Of a DNA stretch of 19,080 bases, positions 6,354 to 13,567 are shown one piece after another (positions within the stretch are counted from its first letter, which is position 1; the number at the start of each line of letters is the position of its first letter). The notes beneath the pieces are model-generated. The model ran no database searches. It was not told the DNA's origin and worked only from the letters and a program-made list of their open reading frames with translations. The stretch lies in contig CAYLYZ010000111.1 in the NCBI GenBank assembly GCA_964387885.1, forward strand, positions 1 through 19,080, given 5' to 3'. The DNA is from JABGPL01 sp964387885. GTDB taxonomy: Bacteria > Electryoneota > AABM5-125-24 > Hatepunaeales > Hatepunaeaceae. Position numbers and translations under genes: made by a program.

Positions 6354-8948
6354 TCATTCACCTGTAACAGGTTTTCTTTTTCTCACCAGCCATATTACGA
6401 AACTCCCCATTAAACAGAGTAGCGTAATCAATGATATCCAAAGCCCTGTGTAAAACCATACTGGTCTGAATCGGAATGTGACATTGTGGTCACCTGCAGG
6501 GATTGCAATTGCCCGTAACACTCCATCAGCACGAATGATCTCGGTTTCTTTCCCATCAATTCTGGCTTTCCAACCGGATGGATAATAAGTGTCCGCAAGT
6601 ATGAGCAATTTCGGAACGTCCGTTACAACCTGTATATCAATCTCTTCTGGTTTGTAAACGAGTATTTTCGCAGAGGAGTTCCCTCCAACCTGCGGTTTCA
6701 GATCAGGCTCCTTTTCCAGTAGGACTTCAACAGCCGGATTCCAATGTCCACGCATCATCTCGGTGAGAGTAGCATCAAAGTCCTCAATTATCCTATATTT
6801 TCCGACAAGTCTCGCTCGTGCTAATTCACCCGGATTGCGGTACAGAAACGCCCCACCCCCTGCTCTGGCTTCGCGTGGCATAAGTTCAAGCCGATATTCC
6901 TTTACAGGTCTTACGGGATCCGGCATTCCCTGTTTGCTCATCTCTGCAAATGCTGTTTCAAGTGGAATTGTGGTCAGAATGTACCGGACATTAAGCGCAT
7001 CGAGCAACTGAGGTCTTGTCATCAATAACTGCCAGCTGTAAGGTGCATTTTCGTCTAAAGCTGATACAGTCATTAGTTTTTGGTACGGTGCCGGTTTGGC
7101 TCCGAAATATCCGGTCGTAGACTCAATATCAAAGTAAGAGAGCCAATTTGCTGGATTTGCATTGGAACGAACACCCAGTTTACGTTGCCAATACATAGAG
7201 GGATAGCTCTTATCCAATGCATGAACCCGGAATTTATCTTTATCCTTTGAGAGCCTTTTAGCGACACCTTCAGGTTTTAGCAGAGCCTCCTGCTGACGCA
7301 GTGAGTGAAAACTAACTAACTTATAATTAATCGGTATCAGATCGATGAGGAAGATAATAATTATGATGCCTGTCACTGCCCACCAGGAGATTTTTTTGCT
7401 CAACGCTAACGCTGCTCCCGCACAGAGGATAGCCATAAGCAGCATGACTCGACCCATATCTGCGCGAGCTATTGGTTCGGCAAGATTTAGAACTTTTTCG
7501 TGCAAACCTGGCTGTACTATTTCGGCATAAAATTGATAGAATCCACCAAAAAATCCCGGCATTGCGAATGTCACAAATGCTTTAAGAACGGCTATTCCCG
7601 CCAATGCATAAAGAACTTTTATCAATTTCGGATTAGCTTCACCTTTCCGGGTTCTGTCAATCAAGGCCTGCAAGCCCATTCCTGCTAAGACAACAGCTGC
7701 AAGTAAAAGCAGGACCTGCCCCATAACCGGAGCCCTGAATTTATTAAACAACGGTAAGTAATGGAAAAATGGTCCATACAATATAGGCAGATATTTACCG
7801 AAAGATAAAATCCACGCGCTAACACCCAGTGTCAATGGAAAACCCCAGCGACCGCGACCGACTGTGGCAAGAGCAAATGCAAACAGAAGCACTATAACTA
7901 TCCCGAAATACATCGGGTTCTGAGTGAAAGACTGCCCTGCAGGGGTACCAACAGTTCCCCAATAAGTACCTCCCGCAAAACCAAACCAGCTTGGAAACAG
8001 ATAGGTTATCGATTCAAGCGGGTGAAATGACCAACCCGTTGCGTAAGACCAATCAACTCCGCCACCTGCAACTCCGGAAGCTCCCGCTCCCCGGATTGAA
8101 TATCGGGCATAATCTAAAACCGACATCCAGAGAACAGCAGAAACTGCAAGGGAGATGACCATCGATCCTATCCATAATCCCCCTGTCTTTGCCCAGGTCT
8201 TTATCTCACCTTTACGGAATGCATCTATCCCATAATACACGAGATAAAGAGCCATCAGCATTCCACCATAAGCAGCAACCTGCGGGTGTAGTGAGAGAAT
8301 TTCCACCGCAAAAACACCTCCAAGTGCAGCAGCTCTCCCCGGAGTTGGCTTTAACCTCAATCGGTCTGTTAACAGCCAGATCAACGGAAGGTACACAATC
8401 CCCATTAACTTTGAACCGTGAGCAACATCAACTAAAACGATTAGTTGAGGCGAGAACATGTAAGCTGCACCAACAAGCCAGCTCGCTATTCTGCCACATT
8501 TGAAATGTCGGGCAAGTAAAAAAGCAAAAAATCCTGCCATGAGGTAATGGAATAGCCAGACCCTGTAATGACCAAAACCAAAAATATAGCTGAAAGCCCT
8601 GATGAAATACTCCGGTGGATATGTGAACAAAGCATACTGCAATCCGGCAAACATTGGTAATCCGCAAAACAGGGTTGGATTCCATAAGGGGAAATGAAAG
8701 CTCTTAATTGCTTCCTCTCCCATTTTGTTCATTCCAGATACTGCCATCATATCCGGTGCGGGAGTAAGTCCTTTATTTTGGAACACTACCGGTGCAAAAA
8801 ATATTACAAGCAGGATATAAAGCCCCAAAAGGGCGAGAATCGTTCCCCGATTTCTGTTCCAAAATGAATCCGAGCTCTTTTCAGGTTGAATCATGCGAGG
8901 TTTTTGTGGGGTTTTGCCTGCTTTTTTATCCGAATGTTTCTTTGCCAT
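6354..8948 (-). CDS. YfhO-family polytopic membrane protein (GT-C-like)
   Basis: About 864 residues. The N-terminus is basic and soluble (MAKKHSDKKAGK), TM1 lies near residues 35-56, and PLWNPTLFCGLPMF follows, a loop typical of YfhO and GT-C-like membrane proteins. Roughly a dozen hydrophobic helices follow to about residue 560. A soluble part comes next, with FRVHALDKSYPSMYWQRKLG, NVRYILTT and LADTYYPSGWKARIDGKE, all typical of the YfhO C-terminus. A last helix lies near 829-852. In Firmicutes, YfhO-like proteins are linked to glycosylation of cell-wall polymers; here the exact role is unknown. I chose the ATG at 8948; an ATG at 8996 would add 16 residues (MTIFFQRLIF) without a better ribosome site. 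It leads the minus-strand unit and is divergent from the H1-like gene. Confidence 0.88.
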   Translation of the reverse strand: MAKKHSDKKAGKTPQKPRMIQPEKSSDSFWNRNRGTILALLGLYILLVIFFAPVVFQNKGLTPAPDMMAVSGMNKMGEEAIKSFHFPLWNPTLFCGLPMFAGLQYALFTYPPEYFIRAFSYIFGFGHYRVWLFHYLMAGFFAFLLARHFKCGRIASWLVGAAYMFSPQLIVLVDVAHGSKLMGIVYLPLIWLLTDRLRLKPTPGRAAALGGVFAVEILSLHPQVAAYGGMLMALYLVYYGIDAFRKGEIKTWAKTGGLWIGSMVISLAVSAVLWMSVLDYARYSIRGAGASGVAGGGVDWSYATGWSFHPLESITYLFPSWFGFAGGTYWGTVGTPAGQSFTQNPMYFGIVIVLLFAFALATVGRGRWGFPLTLGVSAWILSFGKYLPILYGPFFHYLPLFNKFRAPVMGQVLLLLAAVVLAGMGLQALIDRTRKGEANPKLIKVLYALAGIAVLKAFVTFAMPGFFGGFYQFYAEIVQPGLHEKVLNLAEPIARADMGRVMLLMAILCAGAALALSKKISWWAVTGIIIIIFLIDLIPINYKLVSFHSLRQQEALLKPEGVAKRLSKDKDKFRVHALDKSYPSMYWQRKLGVRSNANPANWLSYFDIESTTGYFGAKPAPYQKLMTVSALDENAPYSWQLLMTRPQLLDALNVRYILTTIPLETAFAEMSKQGMPDPVRPVKEYRLELMPREARAGGGAFLYRNPGELARARLVGKYRIIEDFDATLTEMMRGHWNPAVEVLLEKEPDLKPQVGGNSSAKILVYKPEEIDIQVVTDVPKLLILADTYYPSGWKARIDGKETEIIRADGVLRAIAIPAGDHNVTFRFRPVWFYTGLWISLITLLCLMGSFVIWLVRKRKPVTGE

Positions 8949-9104
8949 ATTTCTTAGAGTTTGGTGGAAAATTAATCTTTGAAAGAATATAGTCATCTAC
9001 AGGCATGAATGCAATGCGATAACTGCAATAAGATGGTTGCTTAATCGCTTCTATGATTGTATATTGGATATTGACTAATTGGATAATTTTTACCAGATAA
9101 ATGC

Positions 9105-9109
9105 GGGAG
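9105..9109 (+). promoter_or_regulatory. Ribosome binding site deciding the start of the H1-like gene
   Basis: GGGAG lies 6 bases before the ATG at 9116. An upstream in-frame ATG at 9101 overlaps this site and has no Shine-Dalgarno of its own, so 9116 is preferred. Confidence 0.6.
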
Positions 9110-9115
9110 ACCCTC

Positions 9116-9709
9116 ATGGTTCAGAAAGAACTTTGGAATAAGCTGAAACAACGTTTAAAAGAGGTATCAATAGCTGCGGCTGATTTTACTGAAGAGCAAG
9201 CTCTGATTGGCAAATTAAAGTTCGAAATATTAACACTTAAACGAAAAGTAGACAAACTACATTCGAATCTTGGTGTCCATATTTGTGAAATGTCGAAGAT
9301 AAATCCACAACCTCAAGCATTCGAGGATGCCGATGTAATTCATTATATCAGTGAAATAGGTGACCTCGAAAAACAGATCGAAGCTAAACGTAGTGAGATT
9401 ACCGAGGTTGCAGATCACTTCCGGACTAAATCAGCTGAAAGTAAATCTCCCGATACGAGCACAGACACAACGGATATTCCTCCGTATACCCCACCATTTG
9501 AACCTCCCGTTGAGCCTGAACCCCCTGTCGAAGCAGAGGAAAAAGCCAAAAAAGCTAAACCTGAAGAAACTCCAAAAAAGAAACCAAGAAAACCAAGAAA
9601 GGCTGCGACAAAGAAAAAAACAACAACTGCAAAGAAAACAACAGCGACCAAAAAAGCAGCACCCAAGAAACCAAAAGGCAGACCACCAAAGGAAAAAACA
9701 ACCAAATAA
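9116..9709 (+). CDS. Coiled-coil protein with histone H1-like basic tail and AT-hook
   Basis: A 197-residue cytoplasmic protein without signal peptide. Residues 1-105 are heptad-like and charged (ELWNKLKQRLKEV, LIGKLKFEILTLKRKVDKL, EIGDLEKQIEAKRSEITEV), predicting an alpha-helical coiled coil. Residues about 118-143 are Pro/Glu-rich (PPYTPPFEPPVEPEPPVEAE). The last 50 residues are Lys/Ala/Thr/Pro repeats (KKTTTAKKTTATKKAAPKK) ending in an AT-hook-like KGRPPK. Such tails occur in eukaryotic H1 and in bacterial proteins such as AlgP and HctB, and bind DNA or other polyanions. The plausible role is a nucleoid-associated or polyanion-binding protein that oligomerises through the coiled coil; this is inference from composition. 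It stands alone, with a terminator after it and a divergent neighbour before it. Confidence 0.75.
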   Translation: MVQKELWNKLKQRLKEVSIAAADFTEEQALIGKLKFEILTLKRKVDKLHSNLGVHICEMSKINPQPQAFEDADVIHYISEIGDLEKQIEAKRSEITEVADHFRTKSAESKSPDTSTDTTDIPPYTPPFEPPVEPEPPVEAEEKAKKAKPEETPKKKPRKPRKAATKKKTTTAKKTTATKKAAPKKPKGRPPKEKTTK

Positions 9710-9740
9710 ATCAACGACGATTTAATACGAGAATTGCATC

Positions 9741-9776
9741 ATCCCGGTGTCGTTGAGCCGGGATTATAATTTTTTA
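9741..9776 (+). terminator. Rho-independent terminator after the H1-like gene
   Basis: ATCCCGG (9741-9747) and CCGGGAT (9758-9764) form a perfect 7-bp stem with a 10-base loop, followed by TATAATTTTTTATT. It separates the H1-like gene from the paralogue array. Confidence 0.75.
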
Positions 9777-9803
9777 TTGAATATTACAATCCATATTCTG
9801 GGC

Positions 9804-9899
9804 TTGACATAGTTGTCCTTAACTGATTACGAGATAGGCAAAAGCTCTCTATCTATCGCGCAACATCAAAAACTGCCTATCATGCTGTTATCACAGCAT
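9804..9899 (+). promoter_or_regulatory. Candidate -35 element and structured leader of paralogue A
   Basis: TTGACA lies at 9804-9809, but the -10 options 16-18 bases on (such as TACGAG at 9828) are poor. Downstream, GATAGGCA (9833-9840) and TGCCTATC (9874-9881) are an exact inverted repeat with a 33-base gap. It abuts a second hairpin, ATGCTGT (9882-9888) with ACAGCAT (9893-9899), loop TATC. The leader therefore can hold two stacked stems about 50 bases before the start codon. I do not recognise a known riboswitch. Confidence 0.35.
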
Positions 9900-9949
9900 T
9901 TCCAGTAATAATCGAATTTGTTTTAGTATTTTACTCCTCGGAGGTTTTG

Positions 9950-12900
9950 ATGTTTAGTAGACAAGTACTTTTTATTACAGTTATTTCATTTCTGTTCACA
10001 TTTGGGGTATTTCCAGCCTTTGCAGACATCACAGTCGATCCCCATGGTTTTGCAGTTTCTACGATTGATGAAATCGTAGAGCTTGAGATTACACTTCTGA
10101 ACACCGGTGATGACCCGGTGATTTACTCTCTCAGTACTGAATTTATCGAAGATGAAGATGAAGAAGAAAGGCAGGGACCTCGTCGTGATGACCTTGGTGA
10201 TGTAATAGAGGAATTTAATGTGCCTGGAGAAGGAGCATGGTGGACAGGCCTTTGCTCTGATGGTGACTTAATTTATGCTTATACGCATAACAACTACCAC
10301 AATGGTAATATGGTGGTTGCCTTTAATCCTGAAAATGGTGAAATGGAAGATCTGTTCAACGCCGGTATAAGTGGAACCACAGGGATGACCTATGCCGATG
10401 GAGAAATTTGGGTTGCCCATCGTCAGGAAAATGATATTAAAAGATATGACATGGAGGGTAATCGACTTGGAGTTATCCGTATGCCTTCGGACGCCGCTGT
10501 TGGAATTGCCTTTGATGGTGAAAACTGCTGGTGTACAATGCTCCCTACTCGAAATTATGTCATGCTGATCAGTCCTGAAGGGGAAGATTTACGTCGAGTT
10601 GCTATAGGACAATATACCGACGGGTGGTCAACAATGGAGTGGGTTCCGGATCATCCAGATGGAGAAATGTGGTTCCGTGATCATGGTAGAAATATTTACC
10701 AGCTAAACGTAGATGAAGATCAGGCCGAAATCATTCAGACTCTCAATCTTCAAGCCGGAAACGACTTTGGAATCACCCACGATGGTGAAAATCTCTGGTA
10801 CAATATCGCGGGTCAAAATCGCTGGTTTATGGTGGATGATAATGTTGCTGAGATGCGTCTCGTAAACCTTGAACCCAGAGAAGGTGAAATTGCAGGAAAT
10901 GAAGAAGCAATCTTTGGCGTTAGTGTCACACCTGAAGGTTATGAAGGTGGATTCTATAATATTTATATAGAAATCGAGTTGGAATTTCCTGATGAGAGTG
11001 TTGAAATTATCGAGATTGCATCGATTGTTTCAATTGATTCTCCAGTAGCAGAAATTACCTGTGCTGTGAGTGATGCGGCAACTAATGAGTCAGTAGAAGG
11101 CGTAACTTCTGAACTATATAACTATGCAATGACACGGTTTACAGATGAAGATGGGTTATGTATATTTGAAAATCTGCCGCCGGAAGAATTTGGCTTCCTG
11201 TTTACCGCCCCCGATTACCTCCCTCTCGAAGGAAACCTCCAGGTGGACGGTGAAGGAGAGATTCAGTTTGATGTTGAACTGCTTCATTCTCAGTGCAATC
11301 TGGATTTAGAAGATATTATCGACGAACTTGATCCCGGAGATCAGTCACAGACAAACCTGATAGTTACCAATGATGGCAACGGACCCCTTACCTTCTCAAC
11401 TGAAAAAAGATTGCTTGGGGATGCAAATGCCGATCCCTGGGAACTTCGTGTAGGTGTTCCCGCTGGTGTTGTCGCTGAAGATTCTCGAATTCAAGGTGCC
11501 GTATTTGATGGTGACAATTTCTACCTCTCAGGTGCAAACAATCGAGATCCTTTGATTTATGTTCTAAACAGAGACCAGGAACTTATCAATCAGTTCGGAC
11601 AACTTGGAGAGGGTCGATACGGATATAAAGACTTAGCCTTTGATGGCGAAGCAATCTGGGGTTCCGGTGAACGGGTAATTTATGGTTTCAATCGTGATGG
11701 TGAGGAGGTTACATCTTTCGACAGTGGGATTTCACCCTGTAATAACCTCGCGTGGGATTCTGACAGAGAAATACTCTGGGGTTCCGGAACAACTACAGAC
11801 ATTATCGGATTTGACCGCGATGGTAATCAGGTCGCAGAAATCAGTAGACATAATTATCGAGTTTATGGATTGGCATACTGGCCCGATGATCCCGATGGCT
11901 ACCAGCTGTATATCTTCCACAAGATAAACGAAGTTGGTGATTTGATGATTGCCAAAATCGACATCGAAAATGATCGGGCAATGGATGTTGTGAACCTCGA
12001 ACATGAGCTCGGAGGCGTTGCCCAGGGTTGCTTCATAACAAACCAATATGATATTTACAGTTGGGTATTCATGGGAGTTGCCAATAGCGGTGCCGAAGAC
12101 CGAATTGACATTTGGCAGGTTGATGCCCGGAAAGACTGGATGGTTATAGAACCAACCGAAGGGATAATTGAAGCAGAAGAGCGACAAGAATTTGTTGTAA
12201 CTCTGGATGCAACCGGTTTACCTGAAGCCCCCTTTGAGGGAGAAATCGTGTTCATCCATGATGGTGTCGGTGGTGAAACTCATCTGCCAATTACCCTGCA
12301 GGTAGGAGAAGGTCAGGGTGGTGGACCTGAAGACATGGTGTTGGAGCTGGCAAACGGTTGGAACATGGTATCTTCTTTTGTTCAACCTGAACAGGATGAT
12401 ATCGTCGAAATCATGGTTGATCTGGTTGAAGCTGGAACCCTGATAATGGTAAAGAACGGCAATGGACAATTCTACAATCCACAATTTAACTTTAATAATA
12501 TTCCCGGATGGATGGTAGATGAAGGTTATATGATGAAAATGGATGGCGCTGATGAACTTACCCTTACCGGTGAAGCAGTTGCCTGGAATCAACCAATTGC
12601 ACTCGATGCCGGCTGGCAGATAATTAGTTACTATCCTCGAGAAGGTGTTGATGCAATCCTTGCACTTTCCGGTATTGTTGATGTATTGCTGATGGCAAAA
12701 GATGGAGCCGGACGTTTTTACAGTCCAGCTTTCGAGTTCAGCAACATGGGTGATATGATTCCGGGACAAGGGTACCTTGTGAAGATGGATGAGGATGCCG
12801 AGTTGGTTTACACTGTCGAAGAAGAGGTTGCAGCAGAGTCCACACCGTTCTTACAACCGAATATTCTGCCAATTCACCCGAATACCGGAGAGAATATGAG

Positions 12901-13450
12901 CCTGCTGGTCTTAACTGACATTTCCGAAGGTGAGTTGGGTGTTTACATCAACAAACAACTCGTCGGTTCAGGTGTAATTCAGGACGGAAGGTGCGGTATT
13001 GCTGTTTGGGGTGATGATGTCACTACTCAAGATAAAGACGGAGCTCATAGTGGAGAAACACTGGAAATCCTGTATCATAATGGGAGTGGATTACGCTCAG
13101 TTTTATCCGAAATAACTTTCGGCGAAAAAACTTATGAAGCAAATGGTTTTCAGGTTGCCCGTGTTCTTGATATCAATGAATTACCCGATCAATTTGGGAT
13201 TATTAACGCCTACCCGAATCCTTTTAACAGTAGTACAACGATTTCATACAACCTTCTTGAAGGATCGGAAATCAGTCTTGGAATATATGATTTAACCGGA
13301 CGAGAGGTTATCGAACTAAATTCCGGATTTGAGAAGCCCGGACTGCATTCGGTAACAATTGATGGGGCATCGCTATCAAGTGGTGTTTATATCGTTCAAC
13401 TCCAAACTGACAGAGCTGCTTCAAAACAAAAAATCACCTTAGTAAGATAG
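9950..13450 (+). CDS. Giant secreted modular protein, paralogue A (propellers, GW-type repeats, T9SS tail)
   Basis: An 1166-residue protein exported by Sec and then by type IX secretion. Order: signal peptide (1-26, LFITVISFLFTFGVFPAFA); Ig/BACON-like domain (27-75) ending in an acidic run and QGPRRDDLG; first beta-propeller (about 85-300, blades such as GIAFDGENCWC and GITHDGENLWY); linker domain (about 305-365); carboxypeptidase-regulatory-like domain (about 368-443, ITCAVSDAATNESVEGV); second propeller (about 490-725, LAFDGEAIWGSG, LAWDSDREILWGSG); BACON-like strand region (727-790); two GW-N/Q-M/I-V/I-S domains (798-955); spacer; T9SS type A tail (about 1080-1166, AYPNPFNSSTTISYNL to KQKITLVR). 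The ATG at 9950 has GGAGG 5 bases upstream. It is the first of three paralogues in tandem. The fold family suggests surface binding or display; no catalytic motif is evident. Confidence 0.85.
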   Translation: MFSRQVLFITVISFLFTFGVFPAFADITVDPHGFAVSTIDEIVELEITLLNTGDDPVIYSLSTEFIEDEDEEERQGPRRDDLGDVIEEFNVPGEGAWWTGLCSDGDLIYAYTHNNYHNGNMVVAFNPENGEMEDLFNAGISGTTGMTYADGEIWVAHRQENDIKRYDMEGNRLGVIRMPSDAAVGIAFDGENCWCTMLPTRNYVMLISPEGEDLRRVAIGQYTDGWSTMEWVPDHPDGEMWFRDHGRNIYQLNVDEDQAEIIQTLNLQAGNDFGITHDGENLWYNIAGQNRWFMVDDNVAEMRLVNLEPREGEIAGNEEAIFGVSVTPEGYEGGFYNIYIEIELEFPDESVEIIEIASIVSIDSPVAEITCAVSDAATNESVEGVTSELYNYAMTRFTDEDGLCIFENLPPEEFGFLFTAPDYLPLEGNLQVDGEGEIQFDVELLHSQCNLDLEDIIDELDPGDQSQTNLIVTNDGNGPLTFSTEKRLLGDANADPWELRVGVPAGVVAEDSRIQGAVFDGDNFYLSGANNRDPLIYVLNRDQELINQFGQLGEGRYGYKDLAFDGEAIWGSGERVIYGFNRDGEEVTSFDSGISPCNNLAWDSDREILWGSGTTTDIIGFDRDGNQVAEISRHNYRVYGLAYWPDDPDGYQLYIFHKINEVGDLMIAKIDIENDRAMDVVNLEHELGGVAQGCFITNQYDIYSWVFMGVANSGAEDRIDIWQVDARKDWMVIEPTEGIIEAEERQEFVVTLDATGLPEAPFEGEIVFIHDGVGGETHLPITLQVGEGQGGGPEDMVLELANGWNMVSSFVQPEQDDIVEIMVDLVEAGTLIMVKNGNGQFYNPQFNFNNIPGWMVDEGYMMKMDGADELTLTGEAVAWNQPIALDAGWQIISYYPREGVDAILALSGIVDVLLMAKDGAGRFYSPAFEFSNMGDMIPGQGYLVKMDEDAELVYTVEEEVAAESTPFLQPNILPIHPNTGENMSLLVLTDISEGELGVYINKQLVGSGVIQDGRCGIAVWGDDVTTQDKDGAHSGETLEILYHNGSGLRSVLSEITFGEKTYEANGFQVARVLDINELPDQFGIINAYPNPFNSSTTISYNLLEGSEISLGIYDLTGREVIELNSGFEKPGLHSVTIDGASLSSGVYIVQLQTDRAASKQKITLVR
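12341..12830 (+). repeat. Two tandem GW-type domains inside paralogue A
   Basis: Unit 1 (from 12341) reads LANGWNMVSSFVQP, then LIMVKNGNGQFYNPQFNFNN, then EGYMMKM. Unit 2 (from 12596) reads ALDAGWQIISYYPRE, then LLMAKDGAGRFYSPAFEFSN, then GQGYLVKM. The shared order GW-x-x-(V/I)-S, (V/A)K(N/D)G-x-G-x-FY-x-P, F-x-x-N, GY-x-x-KM marks one domain of about 75-80 residues present twice. The same pair occurs in paralogue B (from about 15914 and 16172). I cannot name the family. Confidence 0.7.
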
Positions 13451-13463
13451 TATTATTCACACG

Positions 13464-13492
13464 CGAGATTCCCCGGGAGCAATCTCGGGGAA
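13464..13492 (+). promoter_or_regulatory. Two mutually exclusive hairpins between paralogues A and B
   Basis: CGAGATT (13464-13470) can pair with AATCTCG (13481-13487). Alternatively TTCCCCG (13469-13475) can pair with CGGGGAA (13486-13492). Both stems are 7 bp and overlap, so only one can form. No T-run follows, which argues against a simple terminator. The position is 14 bases after the stop of A and about 75 bases before the start of B. Confidence 0.4.
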
Positions 13493-13555
13493 ATTGCAAT
13501 TCAGACACTGAGTCTCCAGACCTGCGGATACAAGTTTGGTATGAAGAGAAAGAAA

Positions 13556-13561
13556 AGGGAG
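13556..13561 (+). promoter_or_regulatory. Ribosome binding site deciding the start of paralogue B
   Basis: AGGGAG lies 6 bases before the ATG at 13568. The upstream in-frame ATG at 13541 would add nine basic residues (MKRKKREFK) in front of the signal peptide and has no Shine-Dalgarno. Confidence 0.65.
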
Positions 13562-13567
13562 TTCAAA

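Noticed and set aside
9059..9100. Promoter for the H1-like gene using TTGACT at 9071
   Set aside because: The nearest -10-like sequence (GATAAA at 9096) is 19 bases away and too close to the start codon to be convincing.
9415..9714. Minus-strand open frame with a very hydrophobic, Phe/Val-rich translation
   Set aside because: It is the antisense of the Lys/Thr-rich tail of the H1-like gene; AAG/AAA codons read backwards as TTT/CTT. It has no independent support.
9360..9725. Open frame in another plus frame across the H1-like gene
   Set aside because: It is a shadow created by the low-complexity A/C-rich tail, overlapping a better supported coding frame.
9933..9945. CTCCTCGGAGG around the ribosome site of paralogue A as a self-sequestering hairpin
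   Set aside because: The loop would be only one or two bases, so a stable hairpin is not possible.
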